A DNA stretch of 64,000 nt from UBA12481 sp942493265 (GTDB lineage: Bacteria; Bacteroidota; Bacteroidia; Bacteroidales; UBA12481): the NCBI GenBank assembly GCA_942493265.1, contig OW818688.1, positions 4,216,001 through 4,280,000 on the forward strand. Direction: 5' to 3'. A program made the position numbers and the translations under genes. A model generated the notes under the pieces. It had not been told where the DNA came from and did not search any database. It saw nothing but the letters and a program-made list of their open reading frames with translations. Within the stretch, counting starts at the first letter, position 1, and the number at the start of each line of letters is the position of its first letter. This document shows positions 54,520-62,937 of this stretch, in pieces.

Positions 54520-55080
54520 ATGAAACTCTTCATCAAATACATGGTTAGCAGCCGTTGTAAAATGATGGTGAAATCAGAGTTAAACAAGCTGGGACTGCAC
54601 TATATTCTGGTTGACCTGGGTGAAGTGGAAATCAAGGAAGATCTTACCGCATCGCAGCTTGATCTGTTAAAAGCCGGCTTGCTGGAATCCGGTCTTGAGC
54701 TGATGGAAGATCACAAGGCGGTACTGATTGAGAGAATTAAAACAGCAGTGGCAGAGATGCTGCATTTTTCGGATGAATTGCATAAAACAAATTTTCCCCA
54801 CTACCTGAGTGAGAAGCTCAGGCACGACTACACCTATCTGGCCAATCTTTTCTCCGAAGTTACCGGTATCACCATAGAGCATTACATCATTCATCAAAAG
54901 ATAGACCGGGTTAAGGAAATGCTCATCTATGATGAATTCACCCTAACTGAAATTTCCTACCGACTGAATTACAGCAGTGTTGCTCATTTGTCCAATCAGT
55001 TCAAAAAGGTGACCGGACTCACACCTTCCTATTTCCGACAACTCAGAAGCAGAAAAAGCATCGGTTCCGAGAATGTGTGA
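54520..55080 (+). CDS. AraC-family regulator with HMA-like N-terminal domain (paralogue 2)
   Basis: A 186-residue paralogue of the regulator at 26035: the same N-terminal HMA-like domain with a single Cys (MVSSRCKMMV) and the same AraC C-terminus (TLTEISYRLNYSSVAHLSNQFKKVTGLTPSYF), nearly identical in the recognition helices, so both may read the same DNA site. Unlike paralogue 1 it has a terminator upstream and no direct-repeat module; only TATCTTTA (54453) and CAACTTTG (54483) boxes precede it. Its stop codon lies within promoter site 7. Confidence 0.87.
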   Translation: MKLFIKYMVSSRCKMMVKSELNKLGLHYILVDLGEVEIKEDLTASQLDLLKAGLLESGLELMEDHKAVLIERIKTAVAEMLHFSDELHKTNFPHYLSEKLRHDYTYLANLFSEVTGITIEHYIIHQKIDRVKEMLIYDEFTLTEISYRLNYSSVAHLSNQFKKVTGLTPSYFRQLRSRKSIGSENV

Positions 55081-55140
55081 ATGATGCAACTTTCCGATCA
55101 AATTGTGTAACAGGAATAATCGTGGATAGAGGCAACTTTA
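55076..55140 (+). promoter_or_regulatory. 65-bp direct-repeat promoter module, site 7
   Basis: TGTGAAT at 55076 includes the stop codon of the AraC paralogue 2 gene; half-sites ATGCAAC at 55084 and GTGTAAC at 55105, then 24 bases to CTTTA at 55136 (box CAACTTTA). Precedes the YtxH-like gene. Confidence 0.86.
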
Positions 55141-55179
55141 CCTCTATAATTATTCATTTATCAAATAATAAAAAATATC

Positions 55180-55458
55180 ATGAGTACAGGTAAAATTTTA
55201 TTGGGCCTATTGGCCGGTGTCGCTGTTGGCGCCACCTTGGGCATTTTGTTAGCTCCCGACAAAGGTTCAGCCACCAGAAAGAAAATCTCCAGGAAAAGTG
55301 ATGATCTGGCAGAAGGTCTGACTGAGAAATTCGACGAATTCATTGACGGAATTACAAAGAAATTCGAAGATGTAAAAGAAGATGCGGTACGCATGGCAAA
55401 AAAAGCCAAACACAAAATGGAAGCAGCTGAAGAAGAAGCAACTGCAAGTTCCAAGTAA
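55180..55458 (+). CDS. YtxH-domain protein
   Basis: A 92-residue protein with the YtxH pattern: one N-terminal glycine-rich helix (ILLGLLAGVAVGATLGILLAPDKG) and a charged, amphipathic C-terminus (ATRKKISRKSDDLAEGLTEKFDEFIDG). YtxH proteins are general-stress genes in Bacillus; molecular role unclear. First of three small genes under promoter site 7. Confidence 0.85.
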   Translation: MSTGKILLGLLAGVAVGATLGILLAPDKGSATRKKISRKSDDLAEGLTEKFDEFIDGITKKFEDVKEDAVRMAKKAKHKMEAAEEEATASSK

Positions 55459-55478
55459 AATGCATTAAGCAAAAAAAA

Positions 55479-55826
55479 ATGGAAACCCCGGTAAACTCAA
55501 TTGAATCACTTTTTGAAAGAGTCGAAGCCTACAGTAAAACCACTTACGAGCTTTCAAAGCTTAAATTATTGGAGACCACAACAGTTATAGCTACATCAAT
55601 TATATCAAGGATGAGCGTAATCATTATGATCTCACTATTCATTGTGATAACTACTATAGGAGTTGCACTCTGGCTGGGAGAAATTCTCGGCAAATCATAC
55701 TATGGATTTTTTATAGTTGCCGGGTTTTATCTTTTTTCAGGAATAATATCGCGGATCTTTCTTCATAAATGGCTTAAAAGGCCGGTAAGTGGATTAATTA
55801 TAAAGCAGGCACTTAAACACGGCTGA
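55479..55826 (+). CDS. Holin-X-like (DUF1469-type) small membrane protein
   Basis: A 115-residue protein with an N-terminal amphipathic helix (ETPVNSIESLFERVEAYSKTTYELSKLKL) and two membrane helices (VIIMISLFIVITTIGVALWLG, YGFFIVAGFYLFSGII), matching the putative phage-holin-X/DUF1469 family. These are chromosomal proteins found beside YtxH and similar genes, not phage lysis proteins. 20 bases after the YtxH gene. Confidence 0.75.
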   Translation: METPVNSIESLFERVEAYSKTTYELSKLKLLETTTVIATSIISRMSVIIMISLFIVITTIGVALWLGEILGKSYYGFFIVAGFYLFSGIISRIFLHKWLKRPVSGLIIKQALKHG

Positions 55827-55828
55827 AC

Positions 55829-56218
55829 ATGCAAAAAATAGATTCCGAAGCCAGTCTCAGGGAGGCTATCCTTCAATTAGAAAACAAGCAGGCCGATGAA
55901 AGTATTTTACTAAAAGAACAATTCAAGGAAACTTACGATAGTGTAAAGCCAATCAGCCTTATAAAAAATGTATTAAGGCAAGTTAGTGAATCGGCCGATG
56001 TGAAAGATAATCTATTGGGTACCTCTGTTGGATTAACAGCCGGTTACATCTCCAAAATTATATTCCAGAGTTTAACTAAGAGTCCGGTAAAAAGGCTGAT
56101 CGGAACGGCATTAATGTTTGGCATTACCAATGTGGTAGCCAAAAATCCAGAAATGATCAAATCACTGGGCAAGAAGGCTTTATCAGTGTTCAGGAAACGA
56201 AAACACGCTGAAGATTAA
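55829..56218 (+). CDS. Conserved small protein of unknown function
   Basis: A 129-residue protein beginning MQKIDSEASLREAILQLENKQADESILLKEQF, a helical charged N-terminus, followed by glycine-containing hydrophobic segments (LLGTSVGLTAGYISKIIFQSL, LIGTALMFGITNVVA) that may associate with membranes, and a basic C-terminus (KALSVFRKRKHAED). I do not recognise a named family. Two bases after the holin-X-like gene, so it is the third member of the same unit. Confidence 0.7.
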   Translation: MQKIDSEASLREAILQLENKQADESILLKEQFKETYDSVKPISLIKNVLRQVSESADVKDNLLGTSVGLTAGYISKIIFQSLTKSPVKRLIGTALMFGITNVVAKNPEMIKSLGKKALSVFRKRKHAED

Positions 56219-56274
56219 CTATCTATTCCTTCCGGACCCACTGTTTCCCAAAGGTCCTGACAACCTTTTTAACA

Positions 56275-56339
56275 TGTGAATTATGCAATTTCTATATGAA
56301 ATTGTGTAATAATAATAACTATGAACAGCCACAACTTTG
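56275..56339 (+). promoter_or_regulatory. 65-bp direct-repeat promoter module, site 8
   Basis: TGTGAAT at 56275, half-sites ATGCAAT at 56283 and GTGTAAT at 56304, then 24 bases to CTTTG at 56335 (box CAACTTTG). Precedes the repeat lipoprotein gene; it lies inside an open upstream extension of that frame. Confidence 0.85.
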
Positions 56340-56376
56340 TACTGTTAATCTTTTAAATCAAAAAAATCAAAAAAAA

Positions 56377-59300
56377 ATGAAAACAAAAAAACTATTTGCA
56401 GCCATTGCGATAGTAGGGATTGTTTTAATGGCCGGATGCAAAAAAGATGATTTCGAAGGAAAGGTTGGAGTATGCCCTGAGGTGATCTCAACCGTTCCTG
56501 CGAATGCTGCAACCGGCGTACCACTGAATCAGGTAATTACTGTAACCTTCAATGAAAATATGAACCCTGCCACAATAACACAGGCTTCATTTTCTTTATC
56601 CGGAGCAGCAAAATTATCGGGTACTTTGACGTACGACGGAACAGGTCCTACTTTCAGCTTTACACCGAGCAGTCCGCTCGCCTACAACACAACCTACACA
56701 GGCAGGGTTTCATCGTCAGTTAAGGATATGGCTGGCAATGCTTTACAAAAAGACTATGTTTGGACCTTTACCACCGGCTTGCCCCAATTCACGCTGTCGC
56801 TATCATCAAATCCGATAGCTGGCGGAACTACAGGCGGAGGGGGATCATTCACTCAAGGAACCTCAGTTACAGCAGCCGCTGTGCCGAATGCCGGATTCAC
56901 GTTTACCAACTGGACCGAGGGGGTTAATGTGGTATCAACGAATGCCAATTACACATTTGCACTTACCGGAGACCGGACACTGGTAGCAAACTTTACGGAA
57001 ACTGTCAGACTTTACACATTAACCGTAAATGCAACCAACGGAACGGTATCAAAAAATCCGGATGAAGCAGCCTACCTGGGCGGCACTTCGGTTTTGCTTA
57101 CCGCAACTCCTAATCCGGGCTTTACCTTTGTTTCCTGGAGCGGTGACGCAACAGGTTCTGCAAATCCGTTAACTGTTGTCATGAATTCCGATAAAAATAT
57201 TACCGCGAATTTTACGGCAACCATTAACACATTCCTGGTTGTACTTTCATCAAATCCACTTGCAGGGGGATCAACCACCGGCGGAGGTTCTTACCTGGCA
57301 GGTGCCACAGTAGTGGCCGCAGCGGTTCCTAATCCCGGGTATACCTTTACTAACTGGACCGAAGGGGTAAACGTGGTTTCAACGAATGCTGATTACACCT
57401 TTACCGTTAACGCTAACAGAACGTTGGTAGCAAACTTTACCGAAACGGTCAGATTATATACTTTGACAGTAAACGCAATAAATGGCTCCGTAAGCAAAAA
57501 TCCGGACGAGGCAGCCTATCTGGGCGGCACATCAGTTGTGCTTGTTGCAACCCCAAATCCGGGCTACACATTTGTTTCCTGGAGCGGTGACGCAACAGGA
57601 TCTGCGAATCCGTTGACTGTTGTAATGAATTCAGATAAAAATATCACTGCGAATTTTACGGCAACAATTGTCAATTACACGGTAACATTGTCAGCTAATC
57701 CGCTCGCCGGAGGATCGACTACCGGAGGAGGCATATTTGCAGCAGGTTCAAACGCCACTGCAGCAGCTGTAGCAAATACAGGATATACCTTCAGCAACTG
57801 GACTGAAAACGGAAGCATTGTTTCAACGAATTTCAGCTACGCCTTTATTGTTAACTCCAACCGGACGTTGGTAGCCAACTTTACAGCCGAAGTGAACACT
57901 TTCTCCCTTACCCTGTTGTCGAGTCCGCTCCTGGGTGGATCAACAACCGGCGCAGGAGCTTATACCTCAGGTACTTCAGTAACTGCAGCAGCCGTTGCGA
58001 ATGCCGGATATAATTTCATGAACTGGACCGAAAATGGTGGCATCGTTTCAACGAACGCTAACTATACATTTTTGATTACCGAAAACCGCACATTGGTAGC
58101 AAATTTCGAAGCGGTTGTTAACAATTACACCCTTACCCTGTCGTCGAATCCGCTCCTGGGTGGATCAACAACCGGAGCCGGTTCCTATATTTCAGGAGCA
58201 TCAGTAACTGCAGCAGCGGTTGCGAATGCCGGATATAACTTTATCAACTGGACCGAAGGGGTTAACGTGGTATCTACGAATGCTAACTATACATTCCTGA
58301 TTTCCTCGAACCGTACGCTGGTAGCTAATTTCGAAGCAGTTGCTAACAATTACACTGTTACCCTGTCGTCGAATCCGCTCTTAGGTGGATCAACAACCGG
58401 AGCCGGTTCCTATATCTCCGGAGCATCAGTAACTGCAGCAGCGGTTGCGAATGCCGGATATAACTTTATCAACTGGACCGAAGGGGTTAATGTGGTATCA
58501 ACGAATGCTAACTATACATTCCTGATTTCCGCAAACCGAACGCTGGTAGCTAATTTCGAAGCAGTTGCTAACAATTACACCCTTACCCTGTCGTCGAATC
58601 CGCTCTTAGGTGGATCAACAACCGGAGCCGGTTCCTATATCTCCGGAGCATCAGTAACTGCAGCAGCGGTTGCGAATGCCGGATATAACTTTATCAACTG
58701 GACCGAAGGGGTTAACGTGGTATCAACGAATGCTAACTATACATTTTTGATCTCCGCAAACCGTACGCTGGTAGCTAATTTCGAAGCAGTTGCCAACAAT
58801 TACACCCTTACCCTATCGTCGAATCCGCTCTTAGGTGGATCAACAACCGGAGCCGGTTCCTATATCTCCGGAGCATCAGTAACTGCAGCAGCGGTTGCGA
58901 ATGCCGGATATAACTTTATCAACTGGACCGAAGGGGTTAACGTGGTATCAACGAATGCGAACTATACATTTTTGATCTCCGCAAACCGAACGCTGGTAGC
59001 GAATTTTGAAAGTGTCGTTAATGCATTTACCCTCAATGTAACAGCCGTCAATGGTATTGTTGAGAAGAATCCTGATCAGCCGACATACCTAAGCGGAACT
59101 TCTGTTATGCTTGCTGCAACGCCGGATGAAGGATACTCCTTTACCGGATGGAGCGGTGATGCTACCGGTTCTGCAAATCCGTTAACGGTGATCATGAACT
59201 CGAACAAGAATATCACTGCAAACTTTAAGAAAGATCCGGTTGGACCTGAAGTCGACCTGAAATCAGCAGCTGATTTTGCAATCATGACCAAAGCCGGGAT

Positions 59301-59913
59301 CTCAACAACCGGTACCACATCAATCACCGGGGATATCGGAGTCAGTCCTAATGCAGCAGCTTCAATAACCGGATTCGGCTTGATTATGGATGCCAGCAAT
59401 GAGTTTTCTCGCACACCGATTGTGACTGGAAAAGTTTACGCAGCAGACTATGCAGCGCCGACTCCCGCCAAAATGACTACAGCAGTGAGCGACATGGAAA
59501 CAGCCTATACCACACTGAATGGATTAACGGTTCCCGCTCCGGTGGTTGACCTCTACGCAGGTGATATCAGCGGCAGAATTCTGCCTCCCGGCTTGTATAA
59601 ATGGAGCACTGGTGTGCTGATAACCAATGCCGGCGTAACACTTACAGGCGGACCTGATGATACATGGGTTTTCCAGATCGCTCAGGACTTAATTGTCAAC
59701 AGCAGTGCCATAGTTCATCTGGCAGGCGGTGCACAGGCCAAGAATATCTATTGGGTTGTTGCCGGTCAGGCTAATCTCGGAACTGGGGTTATTTTCAACG
59801 GTAACATCCTCAGTAAGACTCTGATCTCCCTGAATGCAGGTTGCATTGTTACTGGCCGGTTATTGGCCCAGACTGCTGTGACCATCATATCCAGCACGAT
59901 TATCAAGCCGTAA
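56377..59913 (+). CDS. Repeat-rich lipoprotein with C-terminal DUF3494 ice-binding-like domain
   Basis: A 1178-residue lipoprotein (signal AAIAIVGIVLMAGC). After an Ig-like Big_5 domain (about 28-125: PANAATGVPLNQVITVTFNENMNP), it has about eleven InlB-B-type repeats of 70-75 residues (GYNFINWTEGVNVVSTNANYTF, TLVANFE; others FVSWSGDATGSANPLTV). The last 220 residues are a DUF3494 domain (SITGDIGVSPNAAASITGFG, NIYWVVAGQANLGTG). Domain order is opposite to the protein at 48781, which has DUF3494 first and a T9SS signal. ATG 56296 is open upstream but lies within promoter site 8, so 56377 is the start. Confidence 0.88.
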   Translation: MKTKKLFAAIAIVGIVLMAGCKKDDFEGKVGVCPEVISTVPANAATGVPLNQVITVTFNENMNPATITQASFSLSGAAKLSGTLTYDGTGPTFSFTPSSPLAYNTTYTGRVSSSVKDMAGNALQKDYVWTFTTGLPQFTLSLSSNPIAGGTTGGGGSFTQGTSVTAAAVPNAGFTFTNWTEGVNVVSTNANYTFALTGDRTLVANFTETVRLYTLTVNATNGTVSKNPDEAAYLGGTSVLLTATPNPGFTFVSWSGDATGSANPLTVVMNSDKNITANFTATINTFLVVLSSNPLAGGSTTGGGSYLAGATVVAAAVPNPGYTFTNWTEGVNVVSTNADYTFTVNANRTLVANFTETVRLYTLTVNAINGSVSKNPDEAAYLGGTSVVLVATPNPGYTFVSWSGDATGSANPLTVVMNSDKNITANFTATIVNYTVTLSANPLAGGSTTGGGIFAAGSNATAAAVANTGYTFSNWTENGSIVSTNFSYAFIVNSNRTLVANFTAEVNTFSLTLLSSPLLGGSTTGAGAYTSGTSVTAAAVANAGYNFMNWTENGGIVSTNANYTFLITENRTLVANFEAVVNNYTLTLSSNPLLGGSTTGAGSYISGASVTAAAVANAGYNFINWTEGVNVVSTNANYTFLISSNRTLVANFEAVANNYTVTLSSNPLLGGSTTGAGSYISGASVTAAAVANAGYNFINWTEGVNVVSTNANYTFLISANRTLVANFEAVANNYTLTLSSNPLLGGSTTGAGSYISGASVTAAAVANAGYNFINWTEGVNVVSTNANYTFLISANRTLVANFEAVANNYTLTLSSNPLLGGSTTGAGSYISGASVTAAAVANAGYNFINWTEGVNVVSTNANYTFLISANRTLVANFESVVNAFTLNVTAVNGIVEKNPDQPTYLSGTSVMLAATPDEGYSFTGWSGDATGSANPLTVIMNSNKNITANFKKDPVGPEVDLKSAADFAIMTKAGISTTGTTSITGDIGVSPNAAASITGFGLIMDASNEFSRTPIVTGKVYAADYAAPTPAKMTTAVSDMETAYTTLNGLTVPAPVVDLYAGDISGRILPPGLYKWSTGVLITNAGVTLTGGPDDTWVFQIAQDLIVNSSAIVHLAGGAQAKNIYWVVAGQANLGTGVIFNGNILSKTLISLNAGCIVTGRLLAQTAVTIISSTIIKP
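58120..59019 (+). repeat. Four near-identical 225-bp tandem repeats
   Basis: Units begin at 58120, 58345, 58570 and 58795 with the same 225-bp period and only scattered base differences. Each encodes one 75-residue repeat. More diverged copies lie upstream. Near identity at DNA level points to recent duplication or gene conversion. Confidence 0.92.
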
Positions 59914-59971
59914 TCAATTGACATTGAAAAATTAAAATATCTATAAAGATGATACTTAAAAATAATTTGGA

Positions 59972-60004
59972 AAAGGGATCGCGCAATCTGCGATCCCTTT
60001 ATAT
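59972..60004 (+). terminator. Intrinsic terminator-like hairpin
   Basis: AAAGGGATCGC (59972-59982) pairs perfectly with GCGATCCCTTT (59990-60000) around a 7-base loop, followed by a T/A-rich stretch. It lies between the lipoprotein gene and the OmpA-family gene, inside an open extension of the latter. Confidence 0.75.
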
Positions 60005-60011
60005 CCTGAGC

Positions 60012-62006
60012 ATGAAAAGCCTTATCATAAGCGCATTGGTTTTGTCAGGTATCCTTGCACCCCTTCAGGGGCAGGATGCTCAGTACACCAAACCCTCCTG
60101 GTTTTTTGGAGCTGCTGCAGGTGCTAATTTTAACTTCTACCGTGGATCCACTCAGGAGCTGAATGCCGATTTTACTGTTCCGGCTGTCTTTCATAATGGC
60201 CAAGGAATAGGACTGTTTCTTGCTCCCTTGCTCGAATTTCATCGGCCAGATTCCAGATTTGGATTCATGCTTCAGGCAGGATACGACAGCCGCAAAGGCG
60301 CATTCGACCAGATCCTGACCCCTTGTAACTGCCCGGCAGACTTAAATACTGATCTTAGCTACATAACTGTGGAGCCCAGTATTCGTTTAGCCCCGTTCAA
60401 AGGAAATTTCTATTTGTATGGTGGTCCGCGACTGGCATTCAACCTGGGAAAATCATTTATCTACTCACAGGAGATTAATCCGGCCTATCCGGAGCAAGTT
60501 CCGGAAGTGGATGTAACAGGTGATTTCAGCAACATGAATAAAACGCTGATTTCCATGCAAATCGGAGCAGGATATGACATTCCGCTTTCGTCAGAGAATA
60601 AGCAGACTCAATTCGTTTTATCGCCGTATGTTAGTTTTCAGCCCTATTTTGGTCAATCACCCCGTTCCATTGAAACATGGAACCTGACTACAGTAAGAGT
60701 GGGTGCCGCACTCAAATTCGGGCGTGGCCGTCTGATAACATTACCTGAAAAAGAATCAGAACCAATGGTTGCTGTAACAGCAGTTGCTGATCCACTTGAA
60801 CCAACAGTCGTTTTTTCAGTTAAGGCGCCTGCAAACATCCCTTCTATGCGAACCGTAAGGGAAATTTTTCCGGTACGTAACTATATCTTTTTTGACCTGG
60901 GATCAACAAAAATCCCTGAGCGATATGTTTTGCTGCGAAAAGATCAGGTAAAGGACTTCAAAGAAGACCAGCATGAACTGGTGGTTCCAAGTAATCCTGC
61001 AGGTCGTTCTGCGCGCCAGATGACTGTATATTACAATGTTATCAATATACTGGGTGATCGCATGATTAAAAATCCGTCAGCAACCATAGCATTGGTCGGC
61101 TCCTCGGAAAAAGGGCCTCAGGATGGCCGTGAAATGGCAGAATCAGTTAAGACTTACCTGGTTAACATTTTTGGAATTAATGCCGGACGAATTGTTATCG
61201 AAGGTCGGGAAAAACCAAAGATTCCATCTGAACAACCAGGTGGAGAAAATGAACTTATTCTGCTTCGTGAAGGAGACCAGCGGGTTTCGATTGAAAGCAG
61301 CTCGCCAGCCTTACTGATCGAATACCAAACAGGTCCCGAAACGCCACTGAGGCCAATGGAAATTGTTGAAGTACAGGAAGCTCCGATCGACAGCTACGTT
61401 ACATTCAATGCCGAAGGCGGTAAGGAAGCATTTACTACATGGTCGATGGAAATCATGGATGCAAAGGGAACGATACAATATTTCGGACCCTACACCCAGG
61501 ATATCGTCACCATCCCCGGAAAAACAATTCTGGGTAAAGAAACCGAAGGCGACTATAAAGCAACCATGATAGGTAAAACGAAAGCTGGTTTGACGGTAAA
61601 GAAGCAGACATTTGTACATATGGTTCTATGGGCACCGCCGGTGAATGAAGAGATGACGAGATACAGCATCATTTATGAATTCAATGATGATAAGGCAATT
61701 AAGATGTACGACAAATACATTACCGAAATTATTGTTCCTCAGATCCCAAGAAATGGTAAAGTTATTATACATGGCTACACCGACATTATCGGAGATGAGA
61801 CACATAATCGAACCTTGTCACTGGCCAGGGCAAATGATGTAAAGGGCATAATAGAAAGGGGACTATCGAAAGCCGGCAGAACCGATGTCGCGATTGAAGT
61901 ATACGGATTTGGTGAAGATCAGAACCTGGCTCCGTTTGAGAACAAATTTCCGGAGGAAAGATTTTACAACCGCACAGTTCTTATTGACCTGCTTTCATCA
62001 AAGTAG
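60012..62006 (+). CDS. OmpA-family outer-membrane protein
   Basis: A 664-residue exported protein. Signal peptide MKSLIISALVLSGILAPLQG then mature QDAQ. Residues about 25-235 are an outer-membrane barrel-like region (FFGAAAGANFNFY, APFKGNFYLYGGPRL). An OmpA-like fold without the usual binding residues appears at about 355-420 (ATIALVGSSEKGPQDGREMA), and a fuller OmpA peptidoglycan-binding domain ends the protein (VIIHGYTDIIGDETHNRTLSLARANDV, YNRTVLIDLL). The frame opens at 59949, but a terminator hairpin at 59972-60000 and the signal peptide favour 60012. Confidence 0.85.
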   Translation: MKSLIISALVLSGILAPLQGQDAQYTKPSWFFGAAAGANFNFYRGSTQELNADFTVPAVFHNGQGIGLFLAPLLEFHRPDSRFGFMLQAGYDSRKGAFDQILTPCNCPADLNTDLSYITVEPSIRLAPFKGNFYLYGGPRLAFNLGKSFIYSQEINPAYPEQVPEVDVTGDFSNMNKTLISMQIGAGYDIPLSSENKQTQFVLSPYVSFQPYFGQSPRSIETWNLTTVRVGAALKFGRGRLITLPEKESEPMVAVTAVADPLEPTVVFSVKAPANIPSMRTVREIFPVRNYIFFDLGSTKIPERYVLLRKDQVKDFKEDQHELVVPSNPAGRSARQMTVYYNVINILGDRMIKNPSATIALVGSSEKGPQDGREMAESVKTYLVNIFGINAGRIVIEGREKPKIPSEQPGGENELILLREGDQRVSIESSSPALLIEYQTGPETPLRPMEIVEVQEAPIDSYVTFNAEGGKEAFTTWSMEIMDAKGTIQYFGPYTQDIVTIPGKTILGKETEGDYKATMIGKTKAGLTVKKQTFVHMVLWAPPVNEEMTRYSIIYEFNDDKAIKMYDKYITEIIVPQIPRNGKVIIHGYTDIIGDETHNRTLSLARANDVKGIIERGLSKAGRTDVAIEVYGFGEDQNLAPFENKFPEERFYNRTVLIDLLSSK

Positions 62007-62036
62007 TGAAATACTGAACCCTGTAATTATAAAAAA

Positions 62037-62064
62037 AGCCGCCTGTAAAAAGGCGGCTTTTTTT
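62037..62064 (+). terminator. Intrinsic terminator
   Basis: AGCCGCCT and AGGCGGCT form a perfect eight-pair stem around GTAAAA, flanked by A and T tracts. Ends the OmpA-family gene; promoter site 9 begins four bases later. Confidence 0.93.
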
Positions 62065-62067
62065 ATG

Positions 62068-62132
62068 TGTGAATCTTGCAACAAATTTTAAATATTATAT
62101 AACACATTCGCCCCCACCCGGCATCACCTTTA
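62068..62132 (+). promoter_or_regulatory. 65-bp direct-repeat promoter module, site 9
   Basis: TGTGAAT at 62068, half-sites TTGCAAC at 62076 and ATATAAC at 62097, then 24 bases to CTTTA at 62128 (box TCACCTTTA region). Directly follows a strong terminator, so transcription of the CsbD unit depends on it. Confidence 0.8.
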
Positions 62133-62169
62133 TCGGGTATTTATTTAAAAACATTAATAAAAAACAATC

Positions 62170-62358
62170 ATGAAAAATCTCACTGAGCTGGAAGGAAACT
62201 GGAACGGGATAAAAGGGAAACTCAAGCAAAAATTCGCACTTCTCACTGACAGCGATTTATTATATCTGGAAGGTAAAAAGGATGAGATGCTGGGCAGGCT
62301 TCAGGTGAAACTCGGTAAATCCAAAGAAGAATTGGATAAGTTGATTTCCGAATTATAA
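62170..62358 (+). CDS. CsbD-family stress protein
   Basis: A 62-residue hydrophilic protein with the CsbD pattern (LEGNWNGIKGKLKQKFALLTDSDLLYLEGKKDEMLGRLQVKLGKSKEEL). CsbD proteins are general-stress proteins of unknown biochemistry in many bacteria. First gene after promoter site 9. Confidence 0.92.
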   Translation: MKNLTELEGNWNGIKGKLKQKFALLTDSDLLYLEGKKDEMLGRLQVKLGKSKEELDKLISEL

Positions 62359-62369
62359 AATTAGAAAAA

Positions 62370-62894
62370 ATGAAAAAATTAAATTTATTTTTTTTCGGAA
62401 TCGGACTATTTGTTGCCGGTGCCCTGCAGGCACAGGTTTCAGTCAATATCAACCTGGGTTCACCGCCACAGTGGGGACCAGCAGGTTATACCGATGTCCG
62501 CTATTATTATCTGCCGGATGTAGAGTCCTATTATGACGTTCATTCATCCATGTTCATTTACCTGAGTGGTGGAAGATGGATTCAGCGGAGTTATCTTCCA
62601 ACACGTTACCGAAACTATGACTTATACCAGGGTTATAAGGTTGTAATGCCGGACTATCGGGGAAATACCCCTTACACCTATTATAAGGAGCACAAAATAA
62701 AATATGCCAAAGGATATCATGGTGGAAGTCAGAAAACCATTGGTCACGGACCGGAAAGGGGAAATTCAAAAGCCTACCAGCAGTCTAAGAGTCGCACCTA
62801 CAGTAACGATTATCAAAAACAGAACCAAAATGAACGTAAGGGAAATGACAAAGGTTCAAAAAATGGCAATAGTAAAGGAAAAGGTAAAAAATAA
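62370..62894 (+). CDS. Small secreted protein of unknown function
   Basis: A 174-residue exported protein. Signal peptide LNLFFFGIGLFVAGALQAQ. The mature part is tyrosine- and proline-rich (TDVRYYYLPDVESYYDVHSSMFIYLSGGRWIQRSYLP) and ends in a lysine/asparagine/glycine-rich disordered tail (NERKGNDKGSKNGNSKGKGKK). I do not assign a function. 11 bases after csbD, probably co-transcribed. Confidence 0.75.
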   Translation: MKKLNLFFFGIGLFVAGALQAQVSVNINLGSPPQWGPAGYTDVRYYYLPDVESYYDVHSSMFIYLSGGRWIQRSYLPTRYRNYDLYQGYKVVMPDYRGNTPYTYYKEHKIKYAKGYHGGSQKTIGHGPERGNSKAYQQSKSRTYSNDYQKQNQNERKGNDKGSKNGNSKGKGKK

Positions 62895-62937
62895 TAAAAG
62901 AAATACTAATTCAATTTAAAATTTAAACTACTGAAAA

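Noticed and set aside
55479..55826. Holin-like protein as a sign of prophage
   Set aside because: It lies in a stress cluster with YtxH and shows no neighbouring phage lysis, capsid or integrase genes; the family is chromosomal despite the name.
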